Below, one piece after another: positions 50,851 through 64,000 of a DNA stretch of 64,000 nucleotides. The stretch spans positions 1 through 64,000 of the forward strand of contig JABVXV010000049.1 in assembly GCA_013365325.1 (NCBI GenBank), in the 5' to 3' direction. The notes beneath the pieces were generated by a model. The model ran no database searches. It was not told the DNA's origin and was given only the letters and a program-made list of their open reading frames with translations. Position numbers and translations under genes: made by a program. How positions within the stretch are numbered: position 1 is the stretch's first letter; every line of letters starts with the position of its first letter. The DNA comes from Dipetalonema caudispina. Its lineage: Eukaryota > Nematoda > Chromadorea > Rhabditida > Onchocercidae.

Positions 50851-53800
50851 TTATGTTACTGATGTTCTAGATTCATTTCCTAATTTTGACGATGAGGTAA
50901 AGCAGTCTGAATGTTAACGAGAAAGCTCAGAATAGTAAGGGAATCCAATTTGTGACCTTTCATCCCTCTGATAACGATGATGTCCATTGACCTACCAATT
51001 GCTGAATGCGATGTATAGATATCAGTAATCTTTTGATTTTGCTGTAGTTGTAGAAGTAAACCAAAATGTCCCCATTTTCCAGATACTATGCTTAATTAAT
51101 TACAAAGATCACAATATTGTGTTTTAAAGTATATTCTAGCTTTGCTAATTAATCACTGAGTGGAACGAGACCCATTCTGATCTCGTACAAAACCTATCTT
51201 TGCTTTGATCTATTCCATTCATTTATTGGTTGGACAATTACAAAGCCTAATATTAATTTGTCCGAAAAAATCTGAAAATACCATGTATATATATTGTCTC
51301 AAATCTATTCCTTAAACGAATTTTACTCACTTAAATTCTATCTCGGCTTCTTTTCCTACTTTTTTTTGTCTTCATTTAAAATAATCTCTCATAACAGTTG
51401 TCTGCTACCTGATCAATCTCTTCCTATCGTTCAATGTTTCAAATTCTTATCACAATGGAAGTCACTACGGCAAATCAGATGGATGTTGATTCTACTATTG
51501 TATACCTGTTCTCTTTATATCTGTATCGCTCTATGCTTCCAACAATGATAGCACTTTTTTTGCACTTAAACATTTCAGTTGTAGAAAGAATTACTGCCAT
51601 ATTCTTTTGTCATTATCAGTTTTACCTCCATCATTGAATGCTTTCCATCAGTGAATGAATATACTCTTTTGCATACCTTTTCGAATTAGATCGAATGGAT
51701 CACTAAGTTTTGCTGTCAAATTTCACCGGATTTTTTGAAACGAAAATAAAGTGATAAAATCAGAGAAGGCATTGCGCAGTATTTACTTGTCATGCGGATT
51801 ATCAAGGTATCATAAACGTATCACCCCATTCTATATGACAACAATGGAAGTTGACAAGTAATGTGATAATAACAAGAATTAAGCATTCAAACAACATCCA
51901 TTCACGTCTTCCGTCAATATCGCACATCCCACTTAGCGATGAAACATAACTCTCATGTAGTAAATCACTATTACCATATGCATGGCAACCTTTTAGGCAT
52001 GTTTCAAATGTCAAAGAATCGGTAGAAAGCATGACCATAAGATATCACCGACCACAACATATCGTATGTCCCTGAACATGCAGTAAGTGACATACAACAT
52101 ATCCTGTCATACATCCAATAAAAGTTACAATGAAATTTCGCAAAACTATATGTAATTTTTTTATTTTTCTCGTCGGAATACAGAAATCGCAAGAAAAACA
52201 AAGGGACACATGAAGCGTAATCCAGAAATTGCTCCTTCCCGGAATTTCCTATTATCCAACATTCCATGTACGAAATCAAACAGATAAGTTTAAGAAAACC
52301 GTAAATCAAATATCCGAAAGCAGAATTAGAAAAAGGAAAATGGAAGCGCTTCAGTGTTGCCGAACAAAGCCCGGACCAACCGACAACTGTCAGTGTTTGA
52401 ACAAACATAATGGGTGAATGAGAAACAAGAAAAAGATAAAAAAACAAAGCACTGACATGAACATTTTGGACATAAAAACATCAAGCGATAATATCTCAAA
52501 CGAAAAATGTAAACAAATTAAAAGGCGAGAGTTTATAAATCACGATAAAAATTCAACAAATTGGCAGCACATTCATCGTGAAGAGGATAGGGACGTATGC
52601 ATTTCATTATCAGCCTAATTTGTCCGATATTTTGGTATATTAGCGAAACCTGGCTTCACAGGATATCGACATAAATGGCCAATTCTCAAATCTTCATCAA
52701 ATTATTAATGTAACGGTTCTGTTTAAATCCTAACATATATATGCACAAACCTTACGTGTGCGTTAGCGTGGACGTAACACCGGACAGCGGCAATGATTGA
52801 TCCTTATTGTTTTTGGAAAAACACTAAGATAAAAAATAAAGATTCAAACTTATGTTATAATGCATGATGGCAACATCGTTTGAGTAACAGTAGTACAAGT
52901 ATAGCGGCGTTACGGCAACTCTCATACTTATTATGACTATACCCAATGGAAACCAGGTTAATATGAAAATGACACATAGAAACTTCGAATATTTGCTATC
53001 AATCAGTGAGATGATGATACATAATTTATCCGAATCTTACCGCACAACAACCGAAACATTCCCAGAAAAGCAGGATGGACAATTCCTTTTTTTTTTCTTT
53101 CGCTTTTTCTATTTGTGCACAATTTTGATGATAGATAATGAAAGTGAAAATTTCCATGAGTTTTAAGAAAATTCATTGAAGATATGTCCATTTGAGAGTA
53201 ATTCGCATGAGTACAGTTCAATGGATAAATTTACGCCATACTTCAGTTTACTTCTTTGTCGCTTTTCTTGGATCATATTACCCTTCCTAACGTATGGTAT
53301 GTATCCAAACATTTTTTTACTACTGCTACGATATATATAAAATGGCATCCAATCATAAATAGAGAAACAAGAAAGCCAAACAAAACTTTTTTTTTTTTTT
53401 TCAACAACAACAGCAATAACAGCAGTAGTATTCAGGGATTAATCTTATCGATACTTAAAATAACGTAGGACAGACCGTAAATTGAAGCCTAAATGCTGAC
53501 TTCTAGAAAAGATGCTGATAAGCACATATATCTAACAAAAAAACACTGTATATGAAAAAAAAAAAAAAAAAAAAAAAACAAAAACAAATAAGCAGCTAAA
53601 TATGACAACATTGTAATTTTTTTTTTCCGAAAAAGTAAAAACTTTGTCCTAGCAGCATTGTTACTGACATGCAAAGAAAAATTAGCAACAACAATACAAA
53701 ACAATAGCGCTCATTAGATGGGAAAAAAAAGGAAATGACGGCATAACATTCTATCCCTAGAACTTGCAAACAAATAAACAACGAGTAGTAACGAAAAAAA

Positions 53801-54813
53801 AAAATCCAATTTCTTGAGCGTTTCTTAAATTTTCTAAAGCAAATTACAGGAGAGGAAAATGGGAGGCCTTTTCCCAAATCTGATTAAAAAGGAAAAAAAC
53901 TACACCTTATTGTAAACAAATTTGGTAGAATTTTAAAAGGGTATTCGTAAAGCTTGCACAAAACTCACAAGAAGAAACTTTTTCACTTTGTGTTAAAAAA
54001 ACATGAAAAATAGCAGCTTGTATATTGGAAAAGAACTTCCGAAACTACGAAAAGGAAATTTGCATTACAAAACGGCTGCTGATCCCATATACCCTTAAAA
54101 CAATGAAATTGTTGAAAGAAAATTAAAAGGGAAAATGAAGCGGGCAATGAATAGGATGAAAGAATTCACAGCACTGGCAATAATTGCCACTATTTAAAGC
54201 AAAAGAAAAGGAAAACAAGTTCATAGCAATAATAATTGTATAAGGGTACCGCTGTACAGTTCACCGTCTCGGGATAGATGGCATTTCACAGAACAGAGTG
54301 AAAGAGATGAGAATAAAAAGGAAAGTTCAAGGTGATTTGAGTAACTTTTATCCTTTCACAGTATTGTTACCTAAAGCAAAAATTGGAAAAAAGGAACTAA
54401 ATTGTACCGATGAAGCCAGGAGGGAAAACGATGGAATGTTCGGGTGATTAAACAAATACCCTTTTGTAAATGTACCATACCCTACCTGATTCCTTAGTTT
54501 GAAGAAAAATAGGGTAAAAGCAAAAAATGAAAACCATCTCAGGTGTTTTAAAAATTCTTAAAGAAATCTGGTCAAGAAATTCAAAAATACTTCGAATCCC
54601 AAAATTCTTGGTTTCAGAATTACAGCGAAATTCAAGAATTCTGTTTGATTTCACTTTTGGAAGAATAAATTAATTGTGAACTTGAAATTGGTACAACAAG
54701 AGATCAAGTGTTGCACAAAAAATGGGAGCACAAATCAGTAGTTCCCGTAAAGGTGACACAAATAATAAGAAAAACAATTTTCGTCACGTAAAGAAACCCG
54801 CGACTCTGTGTTA

Positions 54814-54883
54814 ACACATACACACATACACACATACACACATACACATACACACACATACACACACACACACATAACACATA
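54814..54883. repeat. CA/CATA microsatellite
   Basis: Run of ACACAT and CACACA units, about 70 bp, in the putative 3' region of the SAX-7 gene. A short Val/Cys-rich frame on the opposite strand is produced only by this repeat. Confidence 0.9.
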
Positions 54884-55224
54884 CATCAGACGTAGTGGGA
54901 AAGCCTCAGGATGAGCCATTTCAGATATGACATCAAGAATATTTACAGCAATTGCATATAAATTAACAGTAGCAGGAAGAGCGCCGGATTTCCTTCACTC
55001 GTCAACTTATCACAGAAATATTAAAAAAAACGCAGTATCACCATAGCTATTATCTATTACTATTGCTCTTCTCACTGCTATTTCGCCAAATTTACTACAG
55101 AAATAAAATGAATTACAGCGGGATAACATCCGAAAAAAAAAAAAACGACCTTCAAAACGCACATTAAGAAGCCCCATCCACGAAGCTTTCCCACAATCAC
55201 CGGCTGATTTGATAATAGGCTTCT

Positions 55225-55230
55225 TTTATT
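55225..55230 (-). terminator. candidate poly(A) signal of the SAX-7 gene
   Basis: TTTATT on the + strand (AATAAA on the minus) lies about 22 bases after the stop at 55252-55254. That is very close to the stop, so a more distal site may be the main one. Confidence 0.35.
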
Positions 55231-55251
55231 AGCTCGAGAAAAAACGACTAA

Positions 55252-57994
55252 TCAAACAAACGTCGAAACACAATCCCTGCCAGGTTTGTCGTTTACGGTA
55301 CTCACTAATGTTTTGTTCGGCACATATTGCCCTGCAAAAAATTTTTTATTTTAATACCAATATGAAAATCTGCTACAAATCTGTAAATTAATCTACAATT
55401 ATTAATTTTACCTATAAAAGAACCATCTTCCGTAAACCGTCCAGGATCTGTGTCACCATATTCCGCCATTGAGTCGGTTTCTGATTCCGCTTTACTGCCC
55501 GTTAATGACCGCTTCTCATCATCTTCTCTGGAAAATCTTAAACATTACATTCAATCTATCCTTCCCTTCCATATTTCTTCTGAAAAAAGAAACGAAGAAA
55601 CACAGTTTATCGAAAAAAAACCAACAAAACTGTTCAACAAGCTGAATACGACCTTGTGTTTCCAAAATATAAGCATAATATGAATAGTAAAACATCCCAA
55701 TATTTCCACTGGACAAAATTATTGCAGTGCTTCATACTCAATTGCTGAATTCCAATTCAATAATATTGGAAAGTTTAAAAACTTACGGTTTAATATATTC
55801 ACCAAATCCCCTCTCTTTAATGCCAGGTAATATCGGCTGCCTGCCTTGTTGCCTTTCCTTCTCCGAAACAGGATATTTTGCACCACGTTGCCGAGCTGCC
55901 ACGCATACAATGCAGAGAATAATGAGCAATAAGAGTATTACCAGTAAAATGATAATTAACCACCAAATTCGTGCACTTTGTGGTGCTGCAAAGAAAATAA
56001 AATTTAAAATTCTAATCACATATAAGAATTTAAATAACATTTAAATCAAGCAAATCTACGTAATCGTCGAAATAATTCTCAATTTTTCCATACCATTACC
56101 AGAAATCTCCTAAAACTATCTACGAAAAAAATTGGATTAGAAATGGAAAATCAGCAAATTTCAGAAAAGCAGTTTTTCAGTTTCGAAAAATTACCACATC
56201 GTAATCTTTAGAATATTACAATCCTAAAAAAACAGTTAAATAATTCCACAGAGGAAGAACGAAAAAACCAACCACTTCCAGTGGTACTAATATGTGAGAC
56301 AGTTGATTCAGTTTCCCGAATATTTCCAGACTGGTCGCGTTGCTTTGAGATAACGACCACATCGTATTTCGTTCCCGGCTCCAAATCATTAATATGAACA
56401 TTAAGATCATCGCCTGAAATCCATTTGCACTAAATTTTGATGTCAAAGAAAAGTTAATTTCAAAGGAAACATATTTTTCGGATAAAACGAATCAGCAAAG
56501 CAAATTACTCGTCATTACTATTGCTCAAAGATTACCTTCCCGACTTAAGATGAACGTCGGGTAAAAGTAAATGCAGTGTCAAAGATACTTGTCAAAGTAT
56601 TATATTTTGAAGTTCAGACTAGGAAAAGAGAATGGTACTGTCTCTGTCAGTGTTACATGATCAGAGAGAATCCTAGTTCCATAACTCTTTTATTTCTGTT
56701 TAGTTCGTTTAAACTACGCTAAAATGTTAAGCTATTTGGCAACCAAGTGATTTAAAAAAGATAAGAAAGACGAGAAACTAAATGAGATATATACCTTTTG
56801 GTTCCGCAATTCCCCATTCATCATCACCAGTTTTTCGATATTTGACATACAAATCACTACCAATTGGTCGTCCTTCATTTTTGTCAAATTCACCAGGTGT
56901 CAGTGTTACATTGATAAAATCATCACCAACACCACTCTCCTCCAAATGTGGCTGTTCCGGTTCCACTGCAAATCAAAAGCAAAAACAATACCGAAAGTTC
57001 AAACCCACCAATGTTAAGATAGAAATCTTAAAATTCTGAGGAAGAATTCTTGAATTTCCTCGGCTAATTTTAATGCAGAAGAATTTTTCAAAAATAATAT
57101 CAAGAAATTAGTTTACAATTAGCAACACATTTACTGTTCTTTTATGTCAATGTTGCTGAAATTTAGTCATCCACAGTTAGCAATATGTAATGCTCAAAAG
57201 TATGAGGAATCACTCCAAAACAAAAAGGGAAATAATTGCTAACGTAACGTATAGCAACTTGGAAAAAAAAAAAAAAAAACCCTTGAGCACGTCACTTATT
57301 CCACACATTACGTTCACATTACTTGTGATATCAGTTAAAACAGACACAAAAAAAAAATGTAAATACCATCAGAAATTTTCAGCCAAATGCACCATGGTTG
57401 CATGAATACAATAATAACAGTAGTAAATAATAATGCCATTAATGATTGGAGCTTTTCGAAACTTGTTTACGCCAAGAATGTGGAGAAACAGAAGATCGAT
57501 GACCGGAGTGGACTGGATTAACCGCTCTAGGTGTATACTCTCAAGCCTATCACATATATCATAAAAGTACGTATGTATAATAGGTCTTAGGATTGTTGTT
57601 GCTGCCTTACTCAACTGCTAAAACATATAAATAATATATAATAATAGCTGAGTCCGAACGAAACAGTGAAGAGAAAGAGAGTGTGTTGTACACACAGCAG
57701 GGTTCGGATGGAAAAGGATGGATGTAACCGTCTGCGACTTTCCCCTTCAACACCCGTTGTGACAACATACTCAACTAAACCAACAAGGTCGAAATTTGCA
57801 GTTTTGCCATTTTGAAGGGGTTATCGAAAATGGGAGCAAAGACGGGTGGCAGATTATTGGCAAAAGGTATAATTATATTTGGATATCTGTAGAGTTGATT
57901 GGCCTACTATCGACCTTCCTTTCTAAAGCTATATTGTTAAAAGTATATTTTGATGACGCTACGATTGACTGCCTACTACTAATCGAGACATCAC

Positions 57995-58025
<31 letters not shown>

Positions 58026-61000
58026 AAAAACTCTCCTTCTAATGGTTATAATTCCATTTCGGTTCCTAAAATTATCAAACTCTCCTATTCATTCCTTCAA
58101 CCCTGCTCTATCCCTCTCTGTTATAACCTTCAAATATATTCCTATATTAATTTCAGCACAAGCTATCTCCTCCTCCTCCTATATCTAGTTATTTCTGAAG
58201 GTTCCATGCATTACATCTTATGATACCACACCCACTCTTCTAATTCGTCTACACTCTTCCTTTATAGTTACTTCATTTAAACTGGATATCACACTTTCCC
58301 CCTACTAACTGTTATCATCGTTCTTGTGATACTTCTTTCCCCATCTTTCATTTAGTCCCTTCGGAAGGAGTCTAGGTGTGGTTAAACACATCCTCTCATC
58401 ATTTTAATAACTAACAGGGACAATCACCTCAGTCTCATTTTTCACCTCTATTTACTTCTCCCTTCCCCGTTCTCCTCCATTTCTGCTTCTTGCTTCAATG
58501 TATACGCAATTAACACTTATATACTCCGTTAACTAAATACAACGTTCTCCACGAAGCAATCCAATCACACAAACCTAAGAATTTAAATAAATTCTTGGAA
58601 AATTTTCTAATGTTAACATCAATATCCAGAGATCACTGGAAATACTATAATTTACCGCAATTAAACGATCAGCATCCGACCCAACAGACATCCTCAAATA
58701 GTTCAGCAGACAAATGTGACTTAACCTATTAATCATTATTACCAATTAGATAAATTAAAACAGCATGGAAACACGAATTGACATTTAGAGTATGGAATTC
58801 TATACGAAAACTTGATCCAACATTCCGGCTATAATAATCGGTTCGCACTGAAAACTTTTACAGCCTACGGAAATTCTAATTCTTCGGATCGCTAGAAAAA
58901 TACCGTGTACATCACTTATAATACAATGATATCGGATGATACCGTGAACAGTCACAATTAGGAAGGTTCACAATACTCAGCGTTGTTCGACTTTAGCCAA
59001 TCTTAATCACGATGTTCCAAACACATAAACTATTGCCTTTTAAAATTGCTTTAAAAAGATCCTGGTTTGTTCCGTATCTCCCTATTTCACAATTTATGCC
59101 GAAATTCATCTCTTGTTTTTCCCAATATTCTTCACCCATTTTAGTTTTTCTTCCATTAAAAAAATCTTTCCACGTTTAATTAGAATAGAATCCATCCAAC
59201 AAGTAGCTTACTACTTTAGAATTTTTTGTTTTTTCGGAGAAGGGGTGGGGGAGAAATTTGGGAAATAAAAATTTCGAAAGGAACTACGGTTAAAAAAATG
59301 ATTTAGTTACACACTTTATCTTAGTTTCACTTTCTAATCATTTTGCCCTTCTCTCAAAACCGAATCTTGACAATCTGCTAACCTTTGAAGTCACGAAAGA
59401 GTGAAATGGGACTGCATAACCCCCTATGCAATGAGCCAAAATTTACATACCACTATCATTTTCCATCATTTTTCGTCAACGAAATAATACGCAATATCCT
59501 CACAATAACTTATTCATGACTTTAACTAAAACTTACGAAACAGTTTCACATCCTCAGGTAAGGTCATGACATCTTTCGAATTTGGGTCGCCACGACCGGC
59601 ATTTGTATTTCCGTAAACAACAAATCGATATTTACTATCGCTTTCCAAATTCGATATCCTCAGGAATCGTTCTTTAGGTTTCGTTTTTCTAAAACATTTT
59701 TCAAAATAAATGTTTTTCACAATGCATCATTTCGAATATCCCGTGCATCAACTAGAAATTGTACGGAATTCCAATATTAGTAACCTGATTGGACAGCTTC
59801 CTCTTTGCTCCATAGTACCATCTGGATTCACAGCGCATATCTCAACCGAATATCCGGTTAAACGACCATTGTAATGTTGTGGCTGATCCCATCGTACAGC
59901 AACAACAGCACTTTCTCGCTCATCACGTCCGTTCATAGGATATGCTTCCAAATTCCGCACCGGGGTTGGAACTGCAAAATAATTTACGAAAATTCACCCC
60001 GAGATTACAGCTTGCAGAAATACAATGCATGACTGGATTATTACGTTTCGCAATTAAGAGATGCAATACAAAACGAATGTTACTACCTGCGTATATGTCC
60101 CAATTTGTAAATTCTATAAAAACCACAAAATTTTCTTACCACATCTTAAATTACGAAGTAACCTCAAATTACCAGTTTAAAATTGGATAAGGTGTTAATG
60201 GAGAGATGGGATGACCATGCTCACACAAGAAATAGATCAAGCTCTCTTGGCATAACTGCAAATCTACCTCCTTCTTTTGTCCGGAATGAAATAGGATTGG
60301 ACGGTGTGCCATCATTTTGTCCATTCATCACCGCTATTTGTGCATAATTAACACTGTTCGGTCGTAGGCCAAATACTGTGGCTCTTTTTTTATCCGGTGC
60401 AACGACAACGTTGCGCCTGTCACCATATACAGTGGTCTGTGAAGTTGAAACTTGACGCTTCGATCGGCCCAACTATAACAGAAAAAGAAAAAAGAAAAAA
60501 AACAAGTCTGCGTTACTGACTTTTGCAGCTCAACATGAAAGTTATCACTGGCTGGTGAGACATTCATAATTCAATTGTGAAATCTAGAAATCAAAGGATT
60601 TAAAAAAAAGGGATGGATAATGCAAACACAAATACCTTCGAATGCCTTTTTGATCGTGCAATATCTTCCTTTTCCAATTCACCTTCGTCGTTTTCACCTT
60701 CATCCTCTTCAGGCCAAAAGATAATCTGTAATGTCCCCTTTATGTTACAGAATTTCAAAACTCTAATTCCGACAAAATAAAGGGGTTAAAATCAAGAAGA
60801 TGTAATAAATACCTTTATTCCAGTGAAATTTCCTTGCACTTGTTGTGGATCAATTGGATCCCATTCGAAAGTTGCTGATGTTGACTCCGATGTGACGAGT
60901 TTGAACCCAGTTGGTGTAAAACCAGGATCGCCTTCGCCTGTTCTTCCTTCGACAGATTGCGGTGAAACATTAGATGTTCCATTCTCATTTGCAGCACGAA

Positions 61001-63894
61001 CCTATAAAGTCCAATAATTTCTGAAAATTGTTGCCAGATTTAAATCTCTTACATATTTGTATTCTTGAGCTTCATAGTTGAAAAAAATTTGGAATATTCA
61101 CCTGAACTTCATATGGTCGGAATGGCTCTTCGACTGATAGTTCAATAGTATGGCGATCACTGTATGGATCCTCTACTATCTCTTCCTTCCATTCAGCATC
61201 TGATCCAGCCTGAACAAATAGAAGTCTTACAGTAAACGTATTCGTCCGTAGCGCAAATTTTCTCATGTACATATTACGGGTGGGTATCTGATTATTTGCG
61301 AAACTAACAAATTTTGGCTCTTGACATCACGTTAGAGAGGAAAACTTACCGGTCGATACCGAATAATATAATGGAAATTGCGTCCATTCCAATCTTCTCT
61401 TGGCATTGGCTTCCAGAAAACAATTAAATTTTCTGGCCGTGTCCCAATCGCAAAAACACCTTCTGGATTCCTGTCAGGTACTCGAGCCGGTGTTATACAA
61501 CCGCCATTTACATTTGTTGGTGCTCCGTCACCGAAATCATTGCGACCAAAGACGCGAAAACGATACTAAAATTTTATCCTTATTAATTGGAACATCGGTT
61601 TATGGACTATAGAAAAACCAACATGCATAAGCAATTTCGACAAAAGTAAACTACTAATTCAGTTTCAGGAATAATTCGATTTAAGAACAAAACAAAACAC
61701 ACCTTGCCGAATGGCCGAAGTGATACATCGATTGTACCTTTTACTGTACGCTGGTTATCGTCTATTGTTTGCAAGGAATCAGCCAAAGCAGGATGAGGAT
61801 GTGTTAGCCAAACCACACCATCAGTTTCTTCATCAATTTGATATTGTGCCCTAAAATTTCGCATAGAAATCGAGATTCCTCAGCGAGTTCCTTCAATCTT
61901 CGAATGAATTTAAAGGAGCTAAAAGTGGAAAGTAATGCAAATAGAAATTCTGTCAGGAAGAAAATCATATTTAAGTCGCAGTTTAAAATTTATAGAATTC
62001 TAACTAGAGTATATACCAGATTTCTTTTATTGGAGCACTGAAATCAATATCCTCCATGTATTCAAAATTGATGGACGCTATTTGGGCAGTATCATCACAT
62101 TTTGTAAGGAATGCCATATGAACTGGATTTGGAACATCTGAAATTAAAATTTTTCTTTAAAAAACTATATAATCGGTGTATGAAAAAAGTCACTCGAATA
62201 ACTTAAAATTTTCGTCGAAAGTTTTACAACAGAAGACAGTAAATAGTCATGTATGTTACATCACTTCTGCACTGTTATGCCTTTTAGTCGAACTTTCATT
62301 TATACGTACCATCGACTCCGACTTGAACTGACTTCTCCACTGAATCTAATGGGGTCTTCGCAATGCACGTATAAATGGCAGCATCATATCTTGCCGGATT
62401 TGTAATAACCAGTGAATTTTTGTCGGTAATGAAATAATGACCGGATTGGATGTATTGTTCGAGTAATGGCTGTAATGACGCTTTTTATAGGATATGTAGA
62501 CTACAAGGAACATCTGCCAAAACGAACTAGAAAAATTTCCCAACTATGCGAAATTGCGCAAGATTCATTAGTACCTATTTTACTTATATTTACTAAATTA
62601 AATAGTACATTCTTAAATAGAATTAAATAGCGGACTACTATACTATAATTCAGAAGACGTAACAGCATTTGATTACACTTATTTCATTTCAGTGTCATTG
62701 GTTTTTCATCAAATATCCAAAGAAAGTTTTTCACTCACTCCTTTAGTTCTTCTACCAGTCCTTATGAGTAGAATACTCAACAATGATGCAACTAACAACA
62801 ATATGAAAAATTCAAATCAGTATTACAACTACAAACTCTGTTTTCGTTACCTTTCCATTAACAAGCCATTCGTAAGTAACTTCGAGATTTTCATCATGTT
62901 CAGCCTTACACGGTAATTCAAGTCGTTGACCAGCCAGAACCTTTTCCAAGGGCCTTTCAAAGGGTTCCAGTCGTGTCGCTTCTAAAAAAAATTTCCTTTT
63001 CTTCCGTCGAAGAATTTAGAACTATCGTCTCTTTCCATATCATTTATGTATGTCTTTCGCGCTTGCATATTACAACTGCCAAAGAGATCAACATCAGCTC
63101 TTTATCAGCCCCAGTAAACTCGTCATTAGTCTTAATATAGGAAGGAAGCGCTGGTTAAAAATGAGACTAAGTAATCTTTCATATTTCATTCTTTTCAAAA
63201 CATAATCTTTACCCTCTCATGACAGACAGTATTCCCTTATTAGCAAGCCAGTTAAGTTCTTTAAATATTGAACTAGTAATCCAGGACGACTACTAAGGTT
63301 ATCCTAGAATAGCAATATCCTCTTCTGAAGCCCTCCTGTCCTTTGAAACACTCAGATATTATGGAAGAAATTTTCTAACCGCGTATAATTATATGTGCTG
63401 TTCCTCTTTCTGTACCATGCTTATTCGTTCCAATACATGTATATTCACCTTCCGCATCCCGACCAACCGCTAAAAATAAACTTTTGTCAGTTTAAATTAC
63501 AATACTTATTGCCAAGTACTGGAAGTATCAAATACAATACAACTTCACTGCTTTCCCACTTCCTAAAAGCAATATAGGCAATTTGGCTTTTCTCGCTCCA
63601 ATTTTCTTCTTGAACAACTAGATAAAAAAACAAAAAGACAAAAGATTTCGCAGATCTACAAGTCAAGGAAAACGAGCTACCAGAAGTATTCGAAAATTGA
63701 CAAACCATCAATAATGAGTTTTCCTTCTCCATCGGCATCCGCTGGTACGACGTGATGTCGCAAACCGTGCAACACAGCGCTGTCCCATGTAATGTTAACG
63801 TTTGGTGAAGCAAAAAATTTGCATGCCAGCGTTACATTTTGACCAACCACAGCTTCGATTTCACCCGGATCAGAAAGAAGTTCTGGTTTGAAAG
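55252..63894 (-). CDS. sax-7: L1CAM-family adhesion molecule (SAX-7/neuroglian type), 3' part
   Basis: Neural and epithelial adhesion receptor; the 5' exons lie beyond the window. Eighteen exons in transcript order: 63894-63706, 63469-63380, 62981-62851, 62469-62310, 62137-62017, 61850-61703, 61565-61350, 61209-61102, 61001-60813, 60725-60636, 60472-60268, 59971-59785, 59688-59537, 56965-56795, 56413-56273, 55985-55787, 55527-55412, 55331-55252; about 897 residues. They encode the last two Ig domains ([24 protein letters not shown]), five fibronectin III domains, a strong TM helix ([20 protein letters not shown]) and the L1 tail: FERM-type motif KYPVSEKE, ankyrin-binding FIGQY and C-terminal STFV*, a PDZ ligand. 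FN3 carries two RSKR processing sites. In C. elegans SAX-7 keeps neurons in position, binds ankyrin UNC-44 through FIGQY and is cleaved in FN3; the same is inferred here. Symbol given by homology. Confidence 0.93.
56966..59536 (-). other. 2.6-kb intron within FN5-coding region of the SAX-7 gene
   Basis: The only long intron in the visible part of the gene; it separates FN4 from FN5. Around 57640-58500 composition is less AT-biased than neighbouring introns, with a CAA repeat at about 57988-58022. No extra in-phase exon was identified, but an internal promoter or alternative exon cannot be excluded. Confidence 0.5.
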
Positions 63895-64000
63895 CTAAAA
63901 AAGACCGCGAAGTGATGCATGGAAATGAACATCGTCAATTAGAATAGCCGCCTGGATCTATTATCAACTGACGGATCAGTTAAGCTTTTAGGGTACGAAA

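Larger units (their letters stand above)
50851..55251. other. convergent intergenic / 3' UTR region
   Basis: About 4.4 kb between the ends of the VWA gene (+) and the SAX-7 gene (-). Much of 53000-55200 is A-rich on the + strand, as expected for U-rich 3' UTR or spacer of a minus-strand transcript. The longest frame is 147 codons on the minus strand at 52004-52447, hydrophobic and unrecognised. It also contains the CA repeat at 54814-54883. Confidence 0.5.

Noticed and set aside
54704..54919. Val/Cys/Tyr-rich minus-strand frame
   Set aside because: Produced only by translation of the CA microsatellite.
57796..58188. 130-codon + strand frame inside the SAX-7 intron, with a Thr run
   Set aside because: It starts at TTG, its Thr run comes from a CAA repeat, and nothing resembles a known protein; treated as chance.

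Overview
The window looks like AT-rich nuclear DNA of a parasitic nematode, most likely a filarial worm. That is inferred from small exons joined by AT-rich introns, pyrimidine-AG sites just upstream of start codons that fit spliced-leader trans-splicing, a classic cuticle collagen, and an L1CAM/SAX-7 gene of nematode type. No bacterial operon, CRISPR array, rRNA, tRNA or intact transposon was recognised. All gene models were built by hand from splice signals and protein-family knowledge; in every complete model the exon lengths and phases sum to a whole number of codons.

Layout. 1-190 is an ATT microsatellite. 323-3598 (+) is adenosine deaminase, 10 exons, complete. 3.6-10.2 kb is gene-poor, with an 80-bp perfect palindrome and a 36-bp tandem duplication. 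10240-20347 (+) is a 30-exon, about 1510-residue NIDO/AMOP/VWD-like/sushi membrane protein of the Mesh/SUSD2 type. 23656-25932 (+) is a cuticle collagen with a TATA box and a poly(A) signal. 27518-30535 (+) is a membrane protein with a Thr-rich mucin-like stretch and about five EGF-like modules. 31605-33979 (-) is an MKK4-type MAP kinase kinase; two possible exons of an unrecognised membrane protein lie just downstream (30840-31252, -). 35087-35632 (+) is DPH3. 41028-50850 (+) is a secreted protein with two VWA domains and a Thr-rich linker, with a 4.8-kb first intron. 55252-63894 (-) is the 3' part (18 exons) of a SAX-7/neuroglian L1CAM homologue whose 5' exons lie beyond the window.

Functionally the genes are a mixed neighbourhood, not a pathway. 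Several concern the cell surface or extracellular matrix (Mesh-like, collagen, EGF/mucin, tandem VWA, SAX-7); the others serve purine salvage (ADA), stress MAPK signalling (MKK4) and translation-factor modification (DPH3). I found no convincing undescribed multi-gene system. The best leads are the unassigned exons behind MKK4, the Cys-free VWD-like stretch and Tyr-Arg repeats of the Mesh-like protein, the doubled RSKR sites in SAX-7, an ambiguous GC-AG intron in the EGF gene, and the 80-bp palindrome.
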